In this document: piece after piece, positions 53,370 through 63,446 of the stretch | Layout of the letters: the number at the start of each line of letters is the position of its first letter | Position numbering within the stretch: position 1 is the first letter of the stretch | Source: Puccinia triticina | Lineage: Eukaryota; Basidiomycota; Pucciniomycetes; Pucciniales; Pucciniaceae | Direction: 5' to 3' | Length of the DNA stretch: 64,000 nt | Assembly: GCF_026914185.1 (NCBI RefSeq) | Contig: NC_070574.1 | Coordinates: forward strand, 2,418,501 to 2,482,500 | Translations under genes and position numbers: made by a program | The notes under the pieces: generated by a model | Told to the model about the DNA's origin: nothing | Database searches by the model: none | The model's input: the letters and a program-made list of their open reading frames with translations, nothing else

Positions 53370-54964
53370 TCACAAGTGTGGCTGAAGTAGGATTTTCAAA
53401 ACTCGCCGGTAGTAGCTACCCAGGAAGTGCATACCAGGAGGGGGAACTTGCTTTTGGTTAGAAATGTCCCCATAAGAACAGCCACAACAAACCACAACTT
53501 CTCTGCCAACCAAATGGAAAGAGCCTAGTACGCCCCACTTAAGGATCGGAGATGAGGAGGATGATTGAGAGTTGCTAGTGAAAGTTGTTTGAACAGAAAG
53601 CGGAGAATTCAAAAGCTCAGAAGAGGTCAGATTATAAAGCTTGGACAAATTTTAGTTGGAGGATTGAGGCGGAAACGGGGTCTGGATGGGAAGATCAGGG
53701 AGTGTTGGAATGAGCGGCGATAAAAGATTGGGAGTTGAAGTGGGTGTTTGAGGCAAAGGAAAGATCAGAGAAGAGTCTGAGGTTGTTGACCAAAGAGGAT
53801 CAAACCGCCGGGACGGGACGGTATCAACGAGCGCACGAGGCAGCTCCGCAATTCAGAATGGCAAAGGGGTCAAGTAATTTGTTTCTGGAAAGCTTGGAGG
53901 CAAAATCAGAGGCTCTGCCGTCTGGTAGAGTTGGCGACCGGAATGGACATCAGTAGTTGGATTCAAAGAAGAAATAGAGCATAGTTTAGCCTTGTCTCGG
54001 AGGGCAGGAGATGTGATCAACTGCTCAGCCATCCTGCGGGGCTGAGAGGAGAGATTGGGAACAGGAGTCAAATAGGAAGGGGATCGTAGTTTAACCTCGT
54101 CTCGGAGGTTAGGAAGCGGAATTGGATGCTCTGCTGCCTGGCGGAGTTGAGTACTAGAAGCAAGATTGGCGGTCGGAATTGGGGAAGGGCTGGGACATAG
54201 TTTTACCCTGTCTCGGAGGTTGGAAGGCGGCAGATCAGTAGATTTGTACAAGGATTGAGTAGAAGGGTTCAGGGAACAGGATTTGAGATCGGTAGACGCG
54301 GGCAAACGTTCCGCCTTCAGGCAGTGCTGCTGACTAGGAATGGTCTTGAGAACGGAATTCGGGGGAGATGGAACTGCTTGATCTTGAGAAAAATGTTCTG
54401 CATGGCGATGTCAAGACCACTTCTTCCTACCCATCACCACGGCAGGAGAAGTGGCAACAAGCTTAGATCCAGAAAGGCCAGGGACCAAGAGATTGGCAAT
54501 CTTCCTAAGAACAGAGTCCATCGCCTGCACGGATTGAACACAACGGGGTGGAGATCTGGAATCCAAAAGAGCGGGCCTTGCTGCTCCACGGCTATAAAAA
54601 CAATGATAAGACCAAGCAGGCGGAGTTCTTTGTGACTGCGGCGCCTTTCTCCTTTCTTTTGTGGGATTCCACACACAATTCCGGAAGGGTGGGGGAAGAG
54701 GTTCTGGAGAATGGATCTTGTTGAGTGAGATGTAACTTGCTTGAAGCGGAGTGCGGCAAAAACTGCTTGGGTCAGGCAATTGGAAACGGTGACAACACCG
54801 CGGATTGGTCGGCTTGAATCAAAGGGAATAAGAGCGCCACTTGGAAAGAAGAAGCTGCTCCCCTTCTGCTTGACAAGGGTGTCCGTCTTGTCTTTCTGAA
54901 GATTGGGACAGCGGCTAAATCCGTGACCTTCACCATGACAATAATAGGGTCTGCCTTTTTGCAC
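53370..54964 (-). pseudogene. Gypsy-type gag relic with repeated downstream segment
   Basis: At 54964-54750 on minus, YYCHGEGHGFSRCPNLQKDK then VKQKGSSFFFPSGALIPFDS resembles the nucleocapsid end of fungal gypsy gags; the first cysteine of the CCHC knuckle is missing (PYYC). Downstream, 54305-53853 encodes about three diverged 35-37-residue repeats (LRD.VKLC.S ... Q..EH/PLI.P), spaced 105 and 111 bases. The stretch between is broken by shifts. No protease or reverse transcriptase follows. Family assignment rests on the FFFP.GALIPFDS motif and is from memory. Confidence 0.5.
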
Positions 54965-54995
54965 ACCAAAGAATTACTGCGCGCACACCAAAAAA

Positions 54996-55160
54996 GGTGT
55001 GCACTCCAAGGTTTTTTGGAGTGCACAGGTATGCACTCCAGCATTTCATGGAGTGAAAATAGTTCACTCCAAAAAGATGTTGTTTTAGGAGTGAACTATT
55101 TTCACTCCAGGAAATGCTGGGTGTGCAGAAGCTCACTCCAAAAAACTTTGGAGTGCACCC
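54996..55160. repeat. Long hairpin (MITE-like) with GGAGTGCA motifs
   Basis: Arms of about 73 bases (GGTGTGCACTCCAAGG ... AAAATAGTTCACTCC and its complement) around a 16-base loop near 55077. Related shorter motifs are at 14200-14330 and 57800-57900. Confidence 0.7.
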
Positions 55161-55183
55161 TGTCGCACTCCCGCCTTGACGGC

Positions 55184-55448
55184 TGCAGCAGACCGGCCAT
55201 TGAGGGTAGACCGGTCATTGGGAGGAAACAACCCTGGGATGATTCCTCCCAATGACCAGCGCCAGGCATTGGGAGGACTCATCCCTCTCAATGACCAGCA
55301 CCGGTCATTGAGAGGACTCACCCCTCTCAATGACCAATACAGATTGGTCATCAGGAGGAAAAAAGTTCAAACCTCTTGATGACTGGTCTATACCGGTCAT
55401 TGAGGAGGTGAGTCCTCCCCATGACCAGCACCAGTCATCAATAGGACT
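55184..55448. repeat. Palindromic array, GACCGGTCATTGGGAGG type, left part
   Basis: Modules of CCGGTCATTGAGAGGACTCA and CCTCTCAATGACCAG. Continues at 56360-56408 and 57261-57770 across two solo LTRs. Confidence 0.8.
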
Positions 55449-56354
55449 TGTCAGCCTACGTGATGCCAAGGATATTATCCTTCTAGCTACACGTGATGCA
55501 AAGCAAAATATTAGAGTTGTAAAACTCTAAGACAAAGGTATAAGGGATAATTCCAACGTAAATGTTGGGAATTATGGCGTAAAAATAGGGCAATTTGGGC
55601 CAATTAGATGTAATAAAATTGATATAAGTAATTTTAAGAGGGGTTTGATAAATCAGGGTTGTTTAATCCCTCTAGAATAAAGAACTGGGGCCTTTAAACA
55701 GGGGTGTTTCAAATCCCAGAAAGAAATGGTGGAGAATCTCAAGAGAATGGGCTTAAACTTGCTAGTATAAGACCCTAGAGTCACTTGAGTATTGAGGCTG
55801 TTGAAGGCGGGTAAAATTCTAATAGCTAATGTAAAGCTGGGGAATCTCCTTTTGGGCGGAGAAATGGCCCTTTTTATAGCCTATGCAGGCCTCCAGGGGC
55901 GCCCAGGGGACAGGGGGAAACTTGTGGGCGCATTCTGAGGCAATTTGGTTACGCTAGAAGGCGCTGTGGGTCGTGGAACCTTGGGGCTTGGATACAAGGG
56001 TTGCCAAGGACCATTTACAGAGGTTCTGCGTGTTTTTACATGTGCCTTACACGTCATAGGGGCTGGTTTGGCAGTTCTGTGATGCTCATTTCCGTGGAAA
56101 TGTGCCACAGAAGGTACTAGAACTAGCTTCTGTGCACTTACCCTAGGTTATTTTACCTGTAGAATCAGAATCTTCTATAATATTTTACTTATTGATTACA
56201 CAAAGCTAAGTAATCAATTATTACATATGTATTAAATGTTTTTGCGTAGTTTTACATATGTAAGAGTAATAATGTCTCTTTCATATGTAAAACTACTTTT
56301 TATATTTTCATTTGTATCTTGTCACGGTGACTCTGCCATAGTAGCCAGCTGACA
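55449..56354. mobile_element. Solo LTR, TGTCAGC..GCTGACA
   Basis: 906 bases with 7-base inverted ends TGTCAGC / GCTGACA. The 5-base duplication GGACT is at 55444-55448 and 56355-56359. Inserted in the palindromic array; no internal part. Confidence 0.82.
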
Positions 56355-56408
56355 GGACTCATCCCTCTTGATGACCGGTACAGATTGGTCATTGGGGAGG
56401 AAGCAACC

Positions 56409-57256
56409 TGTAAGATTGCAGACAACTAAGATAGATTTTGATGTCAGAACAATTATCTAGTCAAGTATTTACATAGAATTTGTTTGTCATTTGAGAAGTG
56501 TTGATTCAAGAATGAAATGAGTATTCACCTAAGAGCAGGCAAAATTCCCGTGCCTCTGAGTTATGAGATGAAGAAAAAGATAATAGGGAAAGCTTGGACA
56601 CAAATTCTAGAGAGAGAGAGAGAACAAATGGAAGTTATTGGCTGTGAACGCTAAGAGAGAGATTACTACAGAGACATTTGCATTGTGTTAGTTTTGTGCT
56701 CCTGCTTTCTAGTTTGTCACATGGGATTGAGTACCTCTTGTGTTCCGCACACTTGTGTCAACAGTGTTGAATTCCTTAGTGAAGCGGTTGACTAGTCCTG
56801 TTGAGGCTATCATGGGACAACATCTATGTTAGCTAAGTGCATCATTGCTACCAGTAGGAGCAAAGATCTCTGTGCTTACTCATTGGTCAAGAGACTTATT
56901 CAAGATGCCAGGTTATTGGGGCTGATTGATATTCTATGAGACATTGAACTTTGAGAGCGGGTGATTGTCAGTCTGCTGTTCCAGCTCTTGCTCAAAGCTG
57001 TCTCTTAATTACTCACAAGATCAAAGAATTGGAACTCGGAGCTGCCCTGATGTTGCTATCTTTTCTTTCTCTACCACGCGCCCTCGGGGAGTTGTTGCTC
57101 GTCTCATCTGTTGTAGAGATGGTGAGACAACAAGGTTAGCAACGATGGCTTGGGTTTGGAGGGATGAAACTTGAAACTTACGATGCACTGCATCAAAGTC
57201 AGTTTCTCCCCTGCGCCTTTTGGCGTCTAGAGTTTCAACCTCTGTATTCTGACACA
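56409..57256. mobile_element. Solo LTR-like insert, TGTAAGATT..CTGACACA
   Basis: 848 bases, TG...CA. AACC lies on both sides (56405-56408, 57257-57260). It splits the same array. A GA microsatellite (56611-56623) lies inside. Confidence 0.65.
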
Positions 57257-57260
57257 AACC

Positions 57261-57770
57261 TCTTGATGACCGGTCTGTCCCGGTCATCGGGAGGAAGCAA
57301 CCCTCTTGATGACCCGGACAGACCGGTCATCGAGAGGGATGATTGGGGTGAGTCCTCCCAATGACCAGTACTGGTCATTGAGAGGGTCCCAATGACCAGT
57401 ACCGGTCATTGAGAGGGTCCCAATGACCAGTACCGGTCATTGAGAGGGTCCCAATGACCTGTACCGGTCATTGAGAGGGTCCCAATGACCAGTACCAGTC
57501 ATTGAGAGGGTCCCGATGACCGGTCTGTCCCAGTCATTGGGAGGAAATCAGGAGGAAGCACCCCTCTTGATGACCGGTCTGTCCTGTTCATTGAGAGGGA
57601 TGAGTGGGACAAGTCCTCCCAATGACCAGCAGCGGTTATCAAGAGGGATTTTTCCTCCCAATGACCAGCACTGGTCATTGAAAGAGTTGTTTCCTCTTGA
57701 TGACCGGTCCATACCGGCCATTGAGAGGGATGAGTCCTCCCAATGACCAGCATCAACTGGTCATTGAGAA
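57261..57770. repeat. Palindromic array, right part, with 31-bp tandem units
   Basis: 57358-57515 has five near-identical 31-base units (AATGACCAGTACCGGTCATT plus GAGAGGGTCCC). The rest has longer modules with CTTGATGACCGGTCTGTCC. The 20-base core AATGACCAGTACCGGTCATT is close to palindromic. Confidence 0.85.
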
Positions 57771-58316
57771 CTACAGGGAAGCGTGGTCTTTGGAGTACCT
57801 GACCCGCACTTCATGGAACTTGGAGTGCACAGACATGCACACCAAGTAATGTGGTGTACACAGACTTGCACACCCTTTTGGTGTGCATGGGGTAATTTTT
57901 TGGGGTGCAAAAAAGGCAGACCCTAGACGAATTGTCTGTTGATTTTGATATAATTTTTGAGGGTTGGGGCTCCACCAACTTTGTTTGACCTCTTGATGAT
58001 GGAGGCTCTGCTGATATTGCTCAATCTTGGGTTCGTGGGGTTTTTGGGCCACAGCAGTCTGGGTGGTTGGAGTGCTTTCAAGAGTTGCAACCGGTAGGAG
58101 TAGCTGATGGGTTGGGGCGGGTGGCAGAGGTTGGGTAACGGTGGATTGGAGTGCCTTGCAGGTCATAACGCCCTTGGTGGGGCTCCGGGGTGGTGGCTCA
58201 GGACTGGTTGGCCATCCTGATATGTTAATGTGACCGCAATGTGCGGCGGTGAAGTCCCACACATGGTGCAGGAATTTTTTCATGTGCCTGTCATGACCCC
58301 TTTTTAGGACTTTCAA
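57771..58316 (-). other. Open frame of unknown origin
   Basis: 181 codons on minus starting MKVLKRGHDRHMKKFLHH, then Pro/Gln/Thr-rich. The last 50 codons run into hairpin DNA with GTGTGCA motifs (57790-57900), which makes the C-terminus doubtful. I recognise no family. Confidence 0.25.
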
Positions 58317-58560
58317 GCAAGGGGCAACTTTCTTTGATGTTACACTAAACTCTGGATGGTGTTAGTGGGCCCGTCAGGAGTGCTTGATGCACCTGTACCA
58401 CTCTTCAACAAGAATTCCTCAAAGGTCATGGTTTTATTCCAATGAAAAGGAAAAATACAACAAGACAGAAAAAGAGTAAAGATTGGTATAGCAACGGTGA
58501 AAAAAAGCATGAAGTAATGATCTGTAAAGAAAAGGAAAGAAAAAACTTATAGAAAAAAAA
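58317..58560. other. Spacer
   Basis: AT-rich, no gene seen. Confidence 0.3.
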
Positions 58561-59930
58561 TTATTCCATCAGAGGAGTTGCTTCAGAAGGTGGCTGAAGT
58601 TCAATTCCTTGTTGGTATGAAGGAACAAGAGGGGAATGCAAACTACAGAAAGAAAGAAAATCTCTCCGGATGGCATTGGCTAAATCAATTGTGCTGAGAA
58701 CGTCACCCCTCTCAGTGATTGCTAGGATGATGAGGCGCTGGGTCTCGCGCCAGACGGGCTCTGGGGGAGGCGCATCTCTCAGCATCAGCAGCTTGGTGAA
58801 AAGACACACACCGGGAGGAAATGTTGTGCGGTTGTTGACCAGTGTCCCAAAAAGGCCGCGGGCACCTAAAGTGCAGATCCAAATTAGTGATGAGGGTAAG
58901 AACAAGTGAAGAAAAAAAATTACTTACCAAAAATCAAGAAAGAGAGAAGGATTTGATGTGGGTATTTCTCAGGATTCAAGTTACCAAGAATTTTAGTTTG
59001 AAGGTTGGGGTACCTGACTCAAAAGCTTCTTGAAAACGGCTGCAGACTTTCAAGCTCCCGCAAGCAAAGTTGATCTTCTTCTTGAGTGCATTGAGCCCAG
59101 GGTGAAAGATGTTGGGGTTGGTGCCAAGGAAAATCGCTTTGTTGACCGCGTAAGCCCACTTGTTCTTCTGTGTCATGTGGGGTTTGATCAGCAAGAGGAG
59201 GATTCCGCAAAATCTTTTGTAAGACTCGTTGGGTATCTGAGCTTCCGGTGCCCCTATTGCATCAAGATTGAGGGCCTTGGGGAAAAAGACCAAGGGTTCC
59301 TCCGGGAAAAAGATTGACTTGCAGACTGCATACGTTTGGCGGCGCATCAGTTGAGTTGCAAAAAGAACCTATCAAAAAAAGGATATGCATTGATGTACCA
59401 TTCTCCACCATGACTATCTACTCCTTAATGTCGCTACTTGGCTCGGCACCCATTGTAATGCTCCCAATGCGCGAGGGGGCAGGTGGACTTCGAGAATTGC
59501 ATCAATCAGGACCATGATACGAGGGGTGACCTTGCCAACCAACACGTTGGATACATGGAATGCCTTGTGTTTTGAAAATATCGCGGCGGTCTGGGCCCGA
59601 CCTTCAATAGAAAGGAGGAAGGGCGAGTCCTTGCTGTTGGGTTGAGGTCCTAGCTTTGAGTGGATCTAGAAGGGCCGCCATTTTCAGCTTCAGAACTGAA
59701 AATTATGAATAAGTAGACATGGGCTTACCCTTTTGAGCACTTAATCAACAAAATTCTTCTCCGCTTCTGGCAAGGACAGAACAGAAAAAATTTATTCTGC
59801 TTGCTCCGCAGTCTCTGGAGTAGAAAGAACCGGCGGGACAAAGTCGCGCGGGGAGTAATCCGGAGGAGCAAGGCGGGTAGAAGGCCCAGCCGTACGGTGT
59901 GGTGATCCAGATCTGTTGCGTGCAACAAAA
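58561..59930 (-). pseudogene. Unrecognised multi-exon gene, copy 1, decayed
   Basis: A spliced gene can be traced on minus: exon at about 59930-59729 (RDFVPPVLSTPETAEQAE ...), 59665-59438 (DSPFLLSIEGRAQTAAIF, VSNVLVGKVTPRIMVLIDAI), 59368-58928 (RRQTYAVCKSIFFPEEPL, MTQKNKWAYAVNKAIFLGTN, NPEKYPHQILLSFLIFG) and 58865-58561 (GLFGTLVNNRTTFPPGVCLF, PEPVWRETQRLIILAITERG). Introns use GTAAGC/TAG, GTAGCG/TAG and GTAAGT/TAG, all phase-compatible. Two in-frame TAA codons in the first exon fit CAA to TAA. Comparison with the copy at 63447-64000 shows an 8-base loss near 59010 that shifts the frame. I do not recognise the family; no signal peptide or catalytic motif is evident. Confidence 0.55.
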
Positions 59931-59931
59931 C

Positions 59932-60440
59932 TGTCAAAACCTCAACTTACAGCCTACAATACTAGCATATGATAGAATATTATTAGAGAAATAGATTCTA
60001 CATACAAACTTAACCCTAGTCACTCACTTCAACTACCCAGCTAGCTCTTTTAGTTTAGAAGTTAGTTACAATTATAGGTTTAGTACAGGCCATACTGTGA
60101 AGCCCCGCGTTCCTCTTGGGTTTCACAAGGTTACACTAGACTTTCCTTTGATTATATAAGCTCTCATCTATATAGTCTACTCTTCCCCACTCCCCACCTA
60201 GCTCAGTAGAGACCCCGGACTGATCCCTCTCTCACTGAGCTAGGTAAGCTTCTAATTTCCTTTTCTCCTCCTTCCTCTATGATCCATCTTGTATGCAGAG
60301 AGACCCCGGACTGATCCCTCTCTCACTGAGCTAGCTCTATGAAATAAAGCCCCAAGATTGTTTCTAGAACCGCTCCAAGGCCTCACTGCCTTGTCCCTCT
60401 GCCTCCAAACAGTGAAGGGTCTCCCGACCCTTACACATAC
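59932..60440. mobile_element. LTR-like sequence (ends uncertain)
   Basis: Starts TGTCAAAACCTCAAC. It has a TATA-like GATTATATAAGC (60151), a direct repeat GAGACCCCGGACTGATCCCT at about 60209 and 60301, and AAATAAAGCC (60341), an LTR-like promoter and polyA layout. Right end near CTTACACA; no target duplication found. Confidence 0.4.
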
Positions 60441-60525
60441 CCAGGTGGAAAGTCATATAAATCATAAAAGGCATGCATATATAGAAGAGTATAGGTAGAT
60501 TTACTAGTTAGGCAGGCCTCCACTA

Positions 60526-60759
60526 TTAGCTACAGATCACCTGACGCAACCTGCGCGTGACAGAGTACGAGTTTTGTCCAGAGAAGCGAAGTGAGTAGAA
60601 GGCCCAGGGTTGGGGGAGTGCTGAGGTAGCAAGCCCACAAGAGAAGCCAAAGAGGCTGACGGTTGGTGCAGCCAAAGTTGGTCTGCAACCAAAATATTGG
60701 CCTTTGAGGGGACGGCCCCAAGGCCGAGGAGGGTCATTAGCTTTTTGCTTTTTTGCCAT
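60526..60759 (-). other. Possible 5' exon of the unrecognised gene
   Basis: Minus frame starts MAKKQKANDPPRPWGRPLKG at 60759, a basic, AT-hook-like N-terminus, then a plausible Ser/Pro/Leu-rich part whose frame is unclear. It points toward the exons at 59930-58561, with the LTR-like sequence between, so it may be their first exon. Weak evidence. Confidence 0.25.
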
Positions 60760-60865
60760 GATAGTGATTGAAGGATGAGGGAAGAGGATATGGAGTTGGG
60801 GGAAAGTGGATGGGGAGAGTAAGAAGTTGGGGCAGAATTGCTGGGAGGGGCAGTCGGTGCAAGAC

Positions 60866-60921
60866 CACTGTGAAAAAATGCATGCCAACTGGCAGCAGTT
60901 TCTTGAGTTTTTTTCACAGTG
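60866..60921. mobile_element. 56-bp miniature CACTG element
   Basis: CACTGTGAAAAAA ... TTTTTTTCACAGTG, flanked by GAC on both sides (60863-60865, 60922-60924). Its middle (GCATGCCAACTGGCAGCAGT) matches the subterminal part of the 4.1-kb element's right end (53181-53220). Confidence 0.7.
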
Positions 60922-60924
60922 GAC

Positions 60925-61136
60925 GGTGTTTTATTTGTGGGAGTACAGTGCTGCTGGACAAGCAGGAGGTGGAAAGAAGAGCCTCAGCTGCTGGAGCTGA
61001 GCATTTCCCTTTGTCTGCTTTTCTTGCCTCAGGAGCGGGGGCTCAGCGTTTGCCTTTGTTTTCTTTCATCCTTTGTACTTTTGTAATTGTTACTTTGTTC
61101 AACTGTTCGGCTGCTTTGATCTGGCCATTTTCCAAT
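60925..61136. other. Unassigned
   Basis: No gene recognised. Ends in the direct repeat shared with 62009-62056. Confidence 0.3.
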
Positions 61137-62056
61137 TCAAGCTTGACGGTAGAATTTCCTGCCAGGCGCAAAGGATACGGTAGAAAGAGATCGACCACCT
61201 TTCTTCTGGAGCAAGAGTCTGTCGAAGTTTTCAAACAAAAGAGATTTAGGTTGATGGATTGTGCACAGAATTGCTTGTCTGGCTGAGGCTAGCTTCCTTA
61301 AAAATTGTATGACGTTGTAAGAACTCTGCCCATCCAAGCCAGAAGTTGGTTCATCAAGGAACAAGAGTAATTGGGGCTGGGCCAAAAGTTCAACAACAAT
61401 TGTGACACGTTTGCAAGCTTCAACACCTAAACCAAATCCTGGAAAGCCAATCATTGCATTGGCCAAATCTTCCAGTTCTAAGAGCTGGATGACTTCCTTG
61501 ACGTATGCGTTCTTCTCTTTGACCAACACATTTTCCGGTTGTCTCAGGTATGCCAAAAATCTGAATGCCTCTCAAACGGTGGTGGTCCATCCATGCACAT
61601 CTTGCTGTTGGCATTAAGCTGCCCTTCTTTGGAATTCAGAGCCAGGGGCACATCCGGAAACCTTCACATCACCTCCAATCACACCAGTGGTCTTTCAATT
61701 GGCCAGGAAATCAAGAAGTGTGGTCTTTCCAGCTCCGGAGGAGCCCATTAAAGCTGTCAGAGTTCCGGGCTTGACATATCCATAGATATCATTCAGTAAA
61801 CGGTGTTGGCCGCCTGGAACAGGAACATCGTACGTCAGGTCTTCCCAGGGCTTTCAAGCGTAAGTCAAGCCACTGAGATTTTCTTTGACGGTACCTTCGC
61901 AAAATTCTTCCTTCTGAGCTTGTAATGCGGCATTGAGTTTCTTCCTTGGCAAAAACGTTGATGGCAGGCATTCCAGATGCCAGGGCAAGGTTCTTGAGAA
62001 TTTTCAGATTCAAGCTTGACGGCGGAAGTTCCTGTCAGGCGCAAAGGATATGGTAG
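61134..62056. repeat. Direct repeat flanking the ABC relic
   Basis: About 48 bases (TTCAAGCTTGACGG..GAA.TTCCTG.CAGGCGCAAAGGATA.GGTAG) occur at 61136-61183 and 62009-62056 with few differences. They lie at both edges of the ABC fragment in the same orientation. Confidence 0.7.
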
Positions 62057-62060
62057 CATC
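61137..62060 (-). pseudogene. PDR-type ABC transporter, second nucleotide-binding domain relic
   Basis: Minus strand: [19 protein letters not shown], then the Walker [21 protein letters not shown], an in-frame TGA, TTGVIGGDVKVSG-like sequence, a TGA after GWTTTV where REAFRF is expected, AYLRQPENV, the signature [16 protein letters not shown] (altered from the usual LNVEQRKRLTIGVEL), Walker [14 protein letters not shown], and the H-loop AILCTIHQP. This is the NBD2 of fungal pleiotropic drug resistance pumps, plasma-membrane exporters of drugs and toxins. Neither membrane domain is present. Stops and a frameshift make it dead. Confidence 0.8.
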
Positions 62061-63446
62061 TACTGCCTTGGACATTGTGGTAGGCAGACCGCCGGTACAG
62101 GGCTCCACAGAAATTGAAAATCCTCAAAATAAACTCCGCCTCCGCCATATGAAACCACCCACCCCATCTTTTCTGTCCGCCTCCGCCGTCACAGGTTTCC
62201 CGTCTCCTTACATGATTTTTGCTAGTTCTTTCTCCAACATTGTTTTCTGTACTATCCTTTCCCACCCTTTGTCCTGTTTCATGTTTTTGATCTCTTTATT
62301 TTATTTTTGCGGAGCATCTAGTGTGTTGTTGTTGTTGTCATAGCGGGGGATGTGCGTCGGACACAAGGGTCAGGCGCACACCGCTCATCTTAGACTATAA
62401 GTTCAAGCTCCGCTGAGCTTGAACAAGTTCCACATGCAATTCCATCCTGATCCAAGGGGAATAAAATCACCTTTTTCTGATCTGCTATCAGTATCCCCAG
62501 CATCTTTTCTGATCCCTGGCCAAGTGGCCTGTATCCCTCTTTGAGTTTCATCACCGGCAGTATCCCCGGTCTTTGCCCTGTATATTTCCCTTACTCCTCC
62601 CGCATTACCTGATCTTCAAACCTTGTTTAGTACACTCCACTCTTTGTTGCGGACTCTACTCCGTACTCTTGATTCTTTCTCATTCCTCAGGTCCGCCAAG
62701 GGTATCCATCCCCCTTACTTTTCTCAACAGATTCCCCATCACTCCGCTATCCAGATTTGATCCCTGATTTCTGCTTGATTCGACGGACAGCCAAGAGGGC
62801 AGCTACCCAGCACTTTCCCCCTCACAGCGCTGCCTACGGTCTGACACCGTAGGAGCTCCATAACGTCTCAATTGCCAACTGAAAATACCCGGTGTTTGGG
62901 TTGATCTCGGAGAGGTCAAAAAATCGTTAAACCAGCTTGCAACCCGGCTCGCCCCTTAGATAGACATTGTTTGCGCACCGTTATTCCCAAGTGGGACGGT
63001 GATAATAAGGGGACGACGGGGATAGTCTGCTTTGTTGAGCTCAGTCCCCAGATATTGAAATTGCTCCGCCAGCACTGCCAAGCAGGGGTTACTGCTTACA
63101 CTTCCCCTTGTTGGTCCAGAGAGCCAGGTATTGAGCCGAAGTAAATACCAGGAATGGCTCAACAGATTGGTCCTATATATGAAAGAGGCTGTCCAGGAAA
63201 TTAGTTTCAAGATAAAGACAGTTTTGTTAAAATCAGGTACTCAGGCCAGTGGGCAGAAGACAAGGTGGGATGCTGCTTGTCAGTCCAGCCAATCCAAACA
63301 AGGCTTTGAGATGGCCAATTTAGGGCAAGAGAAACAACATCAATTGCAATAAACATTGAAAACAAAAAAACACCAATTGCAATAAAAATTGAAAAAGGGA
63401 GAAACATCTGTAATGGAATGGTAAAGAAACTTGTAACTCTACACTT
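62061..63446. other. Unassigned, possible decayed LTR material
   Basis: T/C-rich sequence with GTTGTTGTTGTTGTC (62326-62340), repeated TATCCCC..GATCC motifs and an inverted pair CTACGGTCTGACACCGTAG at 62835-62853. A minus frame 63210-62956 has no recognisable motif. No gene supported. Confidence 0.3.
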
